A program made the position numbers and the translations under genes. 20,172 bases of DNA. Source: an uncultured Atopobium sp. (GTDB taxonomy: Bacteria > Actinomycetota > Coriobacteriia > Coriobacteriales > Atopobiaceae). Below the pieces are notes generated by a model. It worked only from the letters and a program-made list of their open reading frames with translations. It ran no database searches and was not told the origin of the DNA. Location: assembly GCA_937990665.1 (NCBI GenBank), contig CALKRF010000153.1:1-20172 (forward strand), given 5' to 3'. Within the stretch, counting starts at the first letter, position 1. Each line of letters starts with the position of its first letter. Below, in pieces: positions 14,380 to 20,172 of this stretch.

Positions 14380-15828
14380 ATGGCTGTTTCAGCAGATGAG
14401 TTGAATGGCTACAGGCGCGATCGCTACTTTGCACGCTCCTGGGCACTTCTGACTTTGGAAAAGGGTTGGTGGAAGCCTGTTCTTATTATGGCTCTGTTTG
14501 GTCTTATTCCAGTTGTCGGAATTCTTGCACTTGTTGGCTATGCACTTGAGACTGCACGCGTAACTGCATGGGGCATCAATGCTGGTCCAAAGCAGAAAGA
14601 CCTTAAGTTTGGTACCTACATTGTTACCGGCTTCAAGGCAGCTGTAATTGCACTTGCATTTGGTTTGGCATACAGCATTGCTACTGGAATTCTTTCTTTC
14701 ATTCCAGTTATCAATCTGATTCTTATCCCAGTCTTTATTGTTGCAGCATTTGTGTATCCACTGTTCATCAATGTTGTTCAGGTCCGCGCATCAGTTTATG
14801 GTCGCATCTCTGCTGGTTTTGCTTTTAAGAACATCTTTGAGATGATCAAGCATGACATGGGTGGCCTGTTCCGTATCTTTGGTATGGGCATTGTGCTTGG
14901 CATTGTTACCTCAATCATTATGGGTATCATCGGCGGTAGCGCTGCAATTAGCATGATTGTTAACATTGGTACTCAGGCTTTAACCATTGCAAGAACCCAG
15001 AATGTAACCGACCAGAGCCAGGTGGGTCTTATCATGCTGGCCCTGCTTGCACGTGGCTTTATTCAGATGGGACCAATCTTCCTTGCTATTGGTTATATTG
15101 GTCACGTTGTTGGTCTTATCGTTATGCTTCTTATGCAGAACGCAATTGCTCTTTGGATGCGTCAGTTCAACGTTGCCGCATGGGGACAGAGCAACGATCC
15201 ACTGCCACCATTCATTAATGATCCTCGCGATGGTGCAGCCGCTGTTTATTCAGCTCCAGCACCAGTTGCTCCAACTGCACCAGCTGCAACCGCTGCTCCT
15301 GCAGTAGCTCCTGTTGCCGTTCCTGTTGCAGCACCAGTAGCAACCCCAGCACCAGCAGCCCCTGCAGCTGCTCCAGCGCCAGTCGCACCTGAGGCCCCAG
15401 CAGCCCCTGCAGCGCCTGCTGCCCCAGTTGCTGCCCCAGCTCCAGTTGTACCTGCAACCCCTGTTGCAGCTCCAGCTGAGCCTGTTGCGGCTCCAGCAGC
15501 ACCTGCTGCACCAGTAGCTCCTGCTGCTCCAGCTGCACCAGTGGCTCCTGCTGCTCCAGCTGCACCAGCAGCACCTGTGGCTCCTGCTGCTCCAGCTGCA
15601 CCAGCAGCACCTGTTGCACCTGCGGCTCCTGCGGCACCAGTCGCACCTGTTGCGCCAGCAGCACCTGTGGCTCCAGAGGTTCCTGTCGCTCCCGCAGCTC
15701 CAGAGCCTGCACCTACTTCAACCGTTGTTGTTGAGCCAATTATCCCAACAACTCCAGAGGCTCCTGAGGCACCAGCTGCTCCAGCAGACGCACCAACTCA
15801 GAATCCTGAGGGACCTGCAGCTCAGTAA
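14380..15828 (+). CDS. Membrane protein resembling DUF4013, with long Ala/Pro-rich C-terminal tail
   Basis: The 482 residues fall into two parts. Residues 1 to about 285 form an integral membrane domain with roughly six hydrophobic segments. It opens with a cytoplasmic-looking RRDRYFARSWALLTLEKGWWKP followed by a helix FGLIPVVGILALVGYALE, a pattern resembling DUF4013 proteins. The rest, from about 290, is a low-complexity tail almost entirely of Ala, Pro and Val (PAAPVAPAAP-type repeats). It ends in a short acidic stretch. The tail may be a flexible spacer or a wall-spanning segment; there is no LPXTG motif. The start has a good GAGGGGAG at 6 nt. Single-gene unit with its own terminator. Function unknown. 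Confidence 0.85.
   Translation: MAVSADELNGYRRDRYFARSWALLTLEKGWWKPVLIMALFGLIPVVGILALVGYALETARVTAWGINAGPKQKDLKFGTYIVTGFKAAVIALAFGLAYSIATGILSFIPVINLILIPVFIVAAFVYPLFINVVQVRASVYGRISAGFAFKNIFEMIKHDMGGLFRIFGMGIVLGIVTSIIMGIIGGSAAISMIVNIGTQALTIARTQNVTDQSQVGLIMLALLARGFIQMGPIFLAIGYIGHVVGLIVMLLMQNAIALWMRQFNVAAWGQSNDPLPPFINDPRDGAAAVYSAPAPVAPTAPAATAAPAVAPVAVPVAAPVATPAPAAPAAAPAPVAPEAPAAPAAPAAPVAAPAPVVPATPVAAPAEPVAAPAAPAAPVAPAAPAAPVAPAAPAAPAAPVAPAAPAAPAAPVAPAAPAAPVAPVAPAAPVAPEVPVAPAAPEPAPTSTVVVEPIIPTTPEAPEAPAAPADAPTQNPEGPAAQ
15514..15612 (+). repeat. 36-bp tandem repeats in the Ala/Pro tail
   Basis: Positions 15541-15576 and 15577-15612 are identical 36-bp copies encoding VAPAAPAAPAAP. A 27-bp partial copy with one mismatch (15514-15540) precedes them. 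The unit is a multiple of 3, so copy-number change would alter tail length without a frameshift. Confidence 0.9.
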
Positions 15829-15849
15829 AGTAGAGCACATATAAAAGAG

Positions 15850-15890
15850 ACGGCCATCATGCAGATTGTGTGATGGTCGTTTTTCTTTTT
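15850..15890 (+). terminator. Terminator of the Ala/Pro-tailed membrane protein gene
   Basis: ACGGCCATCA (15850-15859) pairs with TGATGGTCGT (15871-15880) with a G-T pair, followed by TTTTTCTTTTT. Confidence 0.88.
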
Positions 15891-16055
15891 CAATCCCATG
15901 TTTTTAAAATTGCGCGAGTGACCATGCCTTAGAAAGATTCGCGTCAGATATTTGCAAGATTAGAGGTAAATAAGCAACAAATTGCCAATTTAAGCTTTAT
16001 ATGTGGACTGCATGTGAGAAAGTTTGTGGGCTAGTTTCGTATTTGAGCATTTATG
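15891..16055. other. Non-coding stretch upstream of the rpsF promoter
   Basis: AT-rich DNA between the terminator and the extended -10 of rpsF. It contains no convincing gene, repeat or RNA, and only weak promoter-like words such as TTGCCA. Confidence 0.6.
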
Positions 16056-16064
16056 TGGTATGAT
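16056..16064 (+). promoter_or_regulatory. Extended -10 promoter of the rpsF operon
   Basis: TGG-TATGAT is an extended -10 (TGN plus hexamer) with no strong -35; TTCGTA lies 17 bp upstream. It is about 72 bp before rpsF, leaving room for the leader hairpin. Confidence 0.6.
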
Positions 16065-16082
16065 GCTTGGTCGAACTTTCCT

Positions 16083-16111
16083 GCTTCGGGTGCACCTTCA
16101 CTTCCCGAAGC
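16083..16111 (+). promoter_or_regulatory. rpsF leader hairpin, candidate S6:S18 binding site
   Basis: GCTTCGGG (16083-16090) pairs with CCCGAAGC (16104-16111) around a 13-nt loop, 13 nt before the AGGAGGTGA of rpsF. Many bacteria carry an mRNA motif here that is bound by the S6:S18 dimer for feedback control. Both proteins are encoded in this operon. The position and helix fit, but I could not confirm the detailed motif. Confidence 0.55.
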
Positions 16112-16135
16112 CATTAGCCCAGAGGAGGTGACAAT

Positions 16136-16429
16136 ATGAAGGCCTATGAACTGCTGTTTTTTGTTGACCCAGCTTCCACCGAGGAAGTCCGCGCTGGTGT
16201 AATGAAGCGTATTGACGTTGCTATCACCACTGACGGCGGAGTAGTCGACAGCGTCGAGGACTGGGGTAAGCGTAAGCTTGCTTTTGAGATCGACGATCTT
16301 ACCGAGGGTGACTATACCCTCATCAATTTCCATGCAGATCCAACGCAGATTGCAGAGCTCGATCGAGTCCTGCGAATCAATGATGCTGTTAAGCGTCACA
16401 TGATCGTGCGTCGAGTCGATAAGGACTAA
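16136..16429 (+). CDS. rpsF: 30S ribosomal protein S6
   Basis: S6 is a 97-residue protein of the small-subunit platform that pairs with S18. The family pattern is clear: MKAYELLFFVDP, a helix, the strand DWGKRKLAFEIDDLTEGDYTLINF and RINDAVKRHMIVR. It has no long glutamate tail. A near-perfect AGGAGGTGA lies 6 nt before the ATG. It is the first gene of the rpsF-ssb-rpsR cluster. Confidence 0.98.
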   Translation: MKAYELLFFVDPASTEEVRAGVMKRIDVAITTDGGVVDSVEDWGKRKLAFEIDDLTEGDYTLINFHADPTQIAELDRVLRINDAVKRHMIVRRVDKD

Positions 16430-16481
16430 GTCCTTGTATTGGAAAAGTGGAATTATTCCACGATGAGAGGTAGTGAGATTT

Positions 16482-16934
16482 ATGAGTATTAACAGGGTTA
16501 ACATTTCGGGCAACCTGACCCGTGACCCGGAGCTTCGCTCCACAGCAGGCGGTACCCAGATTCTATCCTTCGGCGTTGCGGTTAACGATCGTCGCAGGAA
16601 CCAGCAGACTGGTGAGTGGGAAGATGTTCCTAACTTCGTAGACTGCGTAGTATTTGGTCAGCGTGCTGAAGCACTTTCCCGCTTCCTCTCCAAGGGTTCG
16701 AAGGTTGCTATTGAAGGCAAGCTTCGTTTCAGCTCCTGGGAGACGAAGGAAGGACAGCGTCGCAGCAAGCTTGAGGTTGTTGTCGATGAGGTCGAGTTCC
16801 TTTCTAGGAATCAGCAGGGTGGAGCCCCTATGTCACAGGGCGCACCATCTTATGCAGCTCCAACTCCACAGGCACCCGCTCCCGTTCCGGCTCCGCCAGA
16901 CGAGGAGTTCTACGATGCTGATATTCCGTTTTAA
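16482..16934 (+). CDS. ssb: Single-stranded DNA-binding protein
   Basis: This 150-residue SSB coats single-stranded DNA in replication and repair as a tetramer. The OB-fold covers about residues 1-110 (INRVNISGNLTRDPELR, FGVAVNDRR, VDCVVFGQRAEAL, KGSKVAIEGKLRFSSWE). A Pro/Ala/Gln-rich linker leads to the acidic tip DADIPF that recruits partner proteins. The ATG at 16482 gives the standard MSINRVNISG start; an in-frame GTG at 16473 sits only 2 nt from GAGAGG and is unlikely. A small hairpin GTGGAA-TTA-TTCCAC (16447-16461) separates it from rpsF. Confidence 0.97.
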   Translation: MSINRVNISGNLTRDPELRSTAGGTQILSFGVAVNDRRRNQQTGEWEDVPNFVDCVVFGQRAEALSRFLSKGSKVAIEGKLRFSSWETKEGQRRSKLEVVVDEVEFLSRNQQGGAPMSQGAPSYAAPTPQAPAPVPAPPDEEFYDADIPF

Positions 16935-16982
16935 ACGTCAGACAGCAACACAGACGTTACTGTCATCTGAAAGGTAAAAGAC

Positions 16983-17255
16983 ATGGCTCAGCAGAAACAA
17001 GATTTCCAGCGCCAGCCGCGTCGCAAGTATTGCCAGTTCTGCAAGGAGGAGACTGAGTTCATCGATTACAAAGATACTCAGCTTCTTCGTAAGTACATGA
17101 CCGACCGTGGCAAGATTAAGCCTCGTCGCGTCACTGGCACCTGCACGCAGCACCAGCACGACATTGCACTTGCTATCAAGCGCGCACGCGAGATGGCACT
17201 TCTGCCCTACACTGTCCCTGTGGTTTCCAGCCGCGGTGGCCGTAGTCGCGGATAA
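16983..17255 (+). CDS. rpsR: 30S ribosomal protein S18, Cys-containing form
   Basis: This 90-residue S18 has the core FIDYKDTQLLRKYMTDRGKIKPRRVTG and the RAREMALLPY end. It keeps Cys17 and Cys20 (CQFC) plus Cys54 and His57/His59 (CTQHQHD). It therefore belongs to the 'C+' type of S18 thought to hold a zinc ion, unlike E. coli S18. AAAGGT precedes the ATG. The basic tail SSRGGRSRG is typical. Confidence 0.98.
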   Translation: MAQQKQDFQRQPRRKYCQFCKEETEFIDYKDTQLLRKYMTDRGKIKPRRVTGTCTQHQHDIALAIKRAREMALLPYTVPVVSSRGGRSRG

Positions 17256-17287
17256 CCTATCTGTTCTTTAGGTAGAGTTGGTTAGCA

Positions 17288-18346
17288 ATGGATAGACCGG
17301 ATTCAAATATTCCTCAGGCACCTGAAGGGTATTCTCGCCCAGAGAGTAGCTCGCAGAATGTTGCCGGTCCAAGCAACCAAAACGGAGGCAAACCGCGTCC
17401 GTTTGAGGCTCCAACATACAAGCAAGGATTTGTACTTTGCGTTGTTGGTGGAGTAATTACCGGGCTCCTTTCTTTTATTGGAGCTGCTTTGGTTGCGTAT
17501 GGCATGGTAATTGCTGTCTATTGCAAAAAAGGGCACGGATGGTTTGGTCCCGCTATTACTTCTGTACTTGTTACAGGTGTAGCAGCTTATTTGCTCTCGG
17601 GACCAACGGAGGCGGCAACTTCAGTTACCGCTTGCGCACTTGCTCTTGGAGTTGGCTACGCTTTTGCAACCGAGAAACTCACCGTTGGTGTTGGGTCTCT
17701 TCTTGTAGGAGCAACGGCTTTAGCACTTCTAGGATACGACGCGTTCTTTGCCGCGATGGCAGGAACAAGTCTTCCCGAGCTTGCTCAGAGCGTGTTTAAT
17801 CAATACGCTTCGCAGGTCTCAGGTGCTTCTCCAGAGATCCAAGAGGGTCTTTCAACTGCAAAGGCGCTCTTTATGCTCTTTTGGCCAACCAGCTATACCG
17901 GCATGGCGCTTTTATATTTTGTAATTGCGCGTTTTGGAGCTCGAACAGTGTATAAAGCACTGACAAGAGACCCACAGAAATTGCCACAGTTCCAGCTGAT
18001 GGACGTTCCATTTTGGATGTGTGCTCTTACCGTGGCCAACTTGTTTGTGTATGCACTTTCAAGCACCATTTTGTCTGCACAAGACATACTTCAGCTTATT
18101 ACGTTGAATGTGTTCATGGCTCTTAGAGTCGTGTTTGCTCTTCAGGGCCTTGCAGTGCTCACATGGTTTGTGCGCGAGAAGCACTTCTCGCCAGCACTTT
18201 CTCTGTCACTGTTTGTATTGGCAGGCATGTTAGAAGTTCAGTTAGGCGTTATGGCTCTCGTAGGACTTATTGATGCCTGGGTTAACTTCCGAAAGCTTAA
18301 TCGCTCAGGAAACCAGGATTCAGAGCCTACGATAAACAACAACTAG
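17288..18346 (+). CDS. DUF2232 (YybS-like) membrane protein
   Basis: This 352-residue integral membrane protein has a hydrophilic Pro/Asn/Ser-rich N-terminus of about 45 residues. About eight hydrophobic segments follow, among them FVLCVVGGVITGLLSFIGAA, SYTGMALLYFVIARF and MCALTVANLFVYALSS. Location between rpsR and rplI, topology and the LTWFVREKHFSPAL...LLVGLIDAWVNFRK-type ending point to the DUF2232/YybS family, which occupies this slot in many Gram-positive genomes. Its biochemical function is unknown. It starts 32 bp after rpsR with a weak ribosome-binding site (TAGGTAGAG), so moderate translation is expected. Confidence 0.85.
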   Translation: MDRPDSNIPQAPEGYSRPESSSQNVAGPSNQNGGKPRPFEAPTYKQGFVLCVVGGVITGLLSFIGAALVAYGMVIAVYCKKGHGWFGPAITSVLVTGVAAYLLSGPTEAATSVTACALALGVGYAFATEKLTVGVGSLLVGATALALLGYDAFFAAMAGTSLPELAQSVFNQYASQVSGASPEIQEGLSTAKALFMLFWPTSYTGMALLYFVIARFGARTVYKALTRDPQKLPQFQLMDVPFWMCALTVANLFVYALSSTILSAQDILQLITLNVFMALRVVFALQGLAVLTWFVREKHFSPALSLSLFVLAGMLEVQLGVMALVGLIDAWVNFRKLNRSGNQDSEPTINNN

Positions 18347-18378
18347 TCGATACCATCGACTCATCAAAGGAGTTTCCC

Positions 18379-18903
18379 ATGAAAGTTATTCTCTTGGGCG
18401 AGCTTCGCGGTAAGGGCGGCGAAGGCGACATCGTAGAGGTCGCACAGGGTTATGCGGAGAACTTCCTGTTCCCCAACAAGATTGCCCAGCCTGCTACACC
18501 GGGTAACATCAAGCAGCTTGAGGAGCGTCGTCACAATATCGCTAAGCGCGAAGAGCAGCGTATTGCTGACGCAAATGCTACCAAGGCAGCTCTTGATGGC
18601 AAGCTCGTAACTGTTGACGCTCGCATCGGCGAGGAGGGCCAGCTCTTTGGCTCCGTCACCACCGCTCAGATTGCTGACGCAATCGAGGCACAGCTCAACG
18701 TCACCGTTGATCGTAAGCGCATTGCTCGTAGCGCTGCTATCAAGACCGCTGGTCGCCACAATGTCACCATTGAGCTTTATCGTGACATTACCGCTACCGT
18801 CGTTGTTCTTGTTGGCGAGGACGACGCTGCTCCTGCAGAGGAGGAGACCGAGGAGGTTGCCGCAGAGGCAACCGTCGAGGTTGAGGTTGAGTCCGCAGAG
18901 TAG
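18379..18903 (+). CDS. rplI: 50S ribosomal protein L9
   Basis: L9 is a two-domain large-subunit protein that binds 23S rRNA near the L1 stalk. The N-terminal domain is canonical (MKVILLGELRGKGGEGDIVEVAQGYAENFLFP...A), with the long connecting helix (KQLEERRHNIAKREEQRIADAN) and C-terminal domain (EEGQLFGSVTTAQIADAI, GRHNVTIELY). At 174 residues it is longer than the usual ~150 because of an acidic Glu/Ala/Val tail from about residue 150. AAAGGAG precedes the start. It ends the ribosomal operon ahead of a palindrome and a terminator. Confidence 0.97.
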   Translation: MKVILLGELRGKGGEGDIVEVAQGYAENFLFPNKIAQPATPGNIKQLEERRHNIAKREEQRIADANATKAALDGKLVTVDARIGEEGQLFGSVTTAQIADAIEAQLNVTVDRKRIARSAAIKTAGRHNVTIELYRDITATVVVLVGEDDAAPAEEETEEVAAEATVEVEVESAE

Positions 18904-18921
18904 TTTTATGCATGCATAAAA
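18904..18921. repeat. 18-bp perfect palindrome after rplI
   Basis: TTTTATGCATGCATAAAA begins at the base after the rplI stop codon. It is fully self-complementary and not followed by a T run. It could be an mRNA 3' hairpin or a protein-binding site. Confidence 0.75.
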
Positions 18922-19032
18922 CACTGTTCTCCTGCATTTTTTGGTGGTTTATACAATTTCTGCAGTTTTCTACAGATTTGTAAGCTTTTATAAAAAGCGC
19001 AGCCATCTGAAAAGAATGGAATGTTTGTTCGA

Positions 19033-19072
19033 ACCACCCCTTTGTGAAACATAACAAAGGGGTGGTCTTTTT
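19033..19072 (+). terminator. Terminator of the rpsF-rplI operon
   Basis: ACCACCCCTTTGT (19033-19045) pairs with ACAAAGGGGTGGT (19054-19066) around an 8-nt loop, followed by CTTTTT. Confidence 0.94.
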
Positions 19073-19403
19073 ATGTGTAGACGAAACGGTATAATTTCTT
19101 ACACTCTACCTGCGGTTATTCAAAATGTTATGTAAAACATATTCACTTAACCTGCGGAATTGTAATTTGATTTGTATAACTGCAGATAAGCAATTGTGTA
19201 GAAAATACCACGTGTCGAAAAAAGTCCAAAAAATGTTGAAAACGTTGAAAACTCAAGGAAATCCCGCTCAGGGTATACGAGTTTTGGAAAATCGTGTTGA
19301 AGACTTATATTTTCGAGTTTTGCAAGCCAAAATGACTCTTTATTTTTTTGAAAAGTACACTACTATTCAGATTCATTCCCAAAAAATATGATTGGAAAAG
19401 ACG
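19073..19403 (+). promoter_or_regulatory. AT-rich region upstream of dnaB with promoter and DnaA-box-like sites
   Basis: A perfect TATAAT (19090-19095) follows the terminator but lacks a good -35. ACCTGCGG occurs twice in direct orientation, at 19108-19115 and 19150-19157, 42 bp apart. Four same-orientation 9-mers of the form NGTNGAAAA lie at 19197, 19213, 19234 and 19243, the last two adjoining. They resemble the complement of a DnaA box (TGTGGATAA). A TTTTCTACA in the opposite sense lies at 18966. An 88-codon open frame (19125-19391) has no ribosome-binding site and is not called. Confidence 0.5.
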
Positions 19404-20172
19404 ATGGCACAAGACTCGTTTGAGATGAATCCTACGCAATTGACGGCCCTAGAGAACGCCTCTATGCCACAAGATTCTGATGCCGAGTTTTCCATTCTTT
19501 CCGCAATGATTCTCTCGGAAGAGATTAGAGGAGAGTGCCTCATTAGGCTTTCTTCCGAGGATTTTTATATTCCTTCTAATCAAATCATTTTCGAGGCTAT
19601 TAAGTCGCTGTTTGATAACAACAAACCAGTAGACGTCATTTCGCTTGCAGACCACCTTAAGAGTAACGGTAAGTTTGAACGTGCTGGCGGAGCTGTCCGT
19701 TTAGCAGAGCTTGGCAACAACCCACTAGCTATGGTTGGTTGGGAAAACCATGCCAACATGCTGCACCGTGATACTACGCTCAGAAAGATGATTAGCGCCT
19801 CTGCAAAGATTTCTGCCCTTGCTTACAATGCTCCAGAAGACACAAAGCAAGTTGTTGACCAGGCAGAAAAGCTTATTTTTGATGTAACTAACAGGGATGT
19901 TCAGCAGTCTGAGCAGGGCATTGAAGACATCATGACCGATCTCTTTGATGAGCTTCAGCAAAATGCTGGAAAAGATGCGGCAGAGCTGGGTGTCCAAACT
20001 GGATTTGCAACCCTTGATAACCTTTTCCAAGGTCTTCGTCCTGGTCAGATGGTTGTTATTGGTGCTCGTCCTGGTGTTGGTAAGACTTCTTTCGCACTCA
20101 GCATGGCTTATAACGCTGCAGTATCTGGTGCAACTGTTGCGCTCTTCTCGCTTGAGATGAGCAAGATTGAGA
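19404..20172 (+). CDS. dnaB: Replicative DNA helicase DnaB (3' end outside window)
   Basis: DnaB is the hexameric 5'-3' helicase of the replication fork. The 256 visible codons contain the N-terminal DnaB domain (SMPQDSDAEFSILSAMILSEE, DFYIPSNQIIFEAIKSLF, NNKPVDVISLADHLK, about 20-120). The linker helix follows, then the start of the RecA-like motor with TGFATLDNLFQGLRPGQMVVIGARPGVGKT (Walker A at 220-228) and FSLEMSK. The ATG at 19404 is preceded by a modest GGAAAAG; the frame stays open to the window edge. It lies downstream of rplI, the usual Gram-positive order, but behind a strong terminator with its own promoter region. Confidence 0.96.
   Translation, partial: MAQDSFEMNPTQLTALENASMPQDSDAEFSILSAMILSEEIRGECLIRLSSEDFYIPSNQIIFEAIKSLFDNNKPVDVISLADHLKSNGKFERAGGAVRLAELGNNPLAMVGWENHANMLHRDTTLRKMISASAKISALAYNAPEDTKQVVDQAEKLIFDVTNRDVQQSEQGIEDIMTDLFDELQQNAGKDAAELGVQTGFATLDNLFQGLRPGQMVVIGARPGVGKTSFALSMAYNAAVSGATVALFSLEMSKIE

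Noticed and set aside
15215..15712. A Gln/Leu-rich open frame antisense to the Ala/Pro tail
   Set aside because: It is a direct consequence of the repetitive DNA on the coding strand.
19125..19391. An 88-codon open frame upstream of dnaB
   Set aside because: No Shine-Dalgarno, very AT-rich, no recognisable domain, and it overlaps the DnaA-box-like cluster. Leader DNA is the simpler reading.
1..20172. Search for a mobile element, defence system or CRISPR array
   Set aside because: No transposase, integrase, cas gene, regularly spaced repeat array or toxin-antitoxin pair is visible. The repeats present are short and explained as terminators, operators or coding repeats.

Overview
This window looks like chromosomal DNA from a member of the Coriobacteriia (Actinomycetota), most likely an Atopobium/Lancefieldella/Olsenella-type organism. 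This is recognition of gene content and protein style, not a database match. It starts inside the end of gyrA and ends inside dnaB. The rpsF-ssb-rpsR-(DUF2232)-rplI-dnaB cluster lies between, an arrangement common close to the replication origin. No insertion sequence, phage gene, integrase or CRISPR array is visible. Coding is dense, and most operons end in a clear intrinsic terminator.

Layout. (1) 1-1600: the gyrA 3' end, converging on a DUF151 bifunctional-nuclease-type gene on the minus strand. (2) 1710-2029: stand-alone tRNA-Ile(GAU) and tRNA-Ala(UGC) with a strong promoter, two hairpins between them and a terminator. (3) 2105-6312: a three-gene ABC importer (Tat-type lipoprotein binding protein, fused double permease, ATPase) of the ferric-ion/Fbp family. 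The binding protein lacks the adjacent Tyr-Tyr pair of classic FbpA, so iron is not assured. (4) 6314-10524: a carbohydrate locus with a LacI-type repressor diverging from fructose-like PTS IIB, IIC and a GatZ/KbaZ-like protein. It has a perfect LacI-type palindrome and a strongly folded leader in front of IIB. No IIA and no GatY/KbaY aldolase are present. (5) 10580-13077: a small unrecognised acidic protein and the ribosome-associated GTPase TypA/BipA. (6) 13125-14260: a TRIC-family channel on the minus strand and two tRNA-Ser genes (GGA, CGA). (7) 14380-15890: a membrane protein resembling DUF4013 with a long Ala/Pro tail built on DNA repeats. (8) 16056-19072: the S6-SSB-S18-DUF2232-L9 operon with a candidate S6:S18 autoregulatory leader. 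(9) 19073-end: an AT-rich region with DnaA-box-like 9-mers, then dnaB.

The most unusual signals are four. First, the octamer GGCGAGAA is strongly over-represented on both strands and forms the stems of two terminators, as DNA-uptake sequences do elsewhere. Second, a lone GatZ-like protein sits with a IIA-less PTS, suggesting a ketohexose-phosphate 4-epimerase route. Third, a folded leader closes directly against the IIB ribosome-binding site. Fourth, same-orientation TGTNGAAAA 9-mers cluster in front of dnaB. All counts and structures were read by eye and none has been computed.
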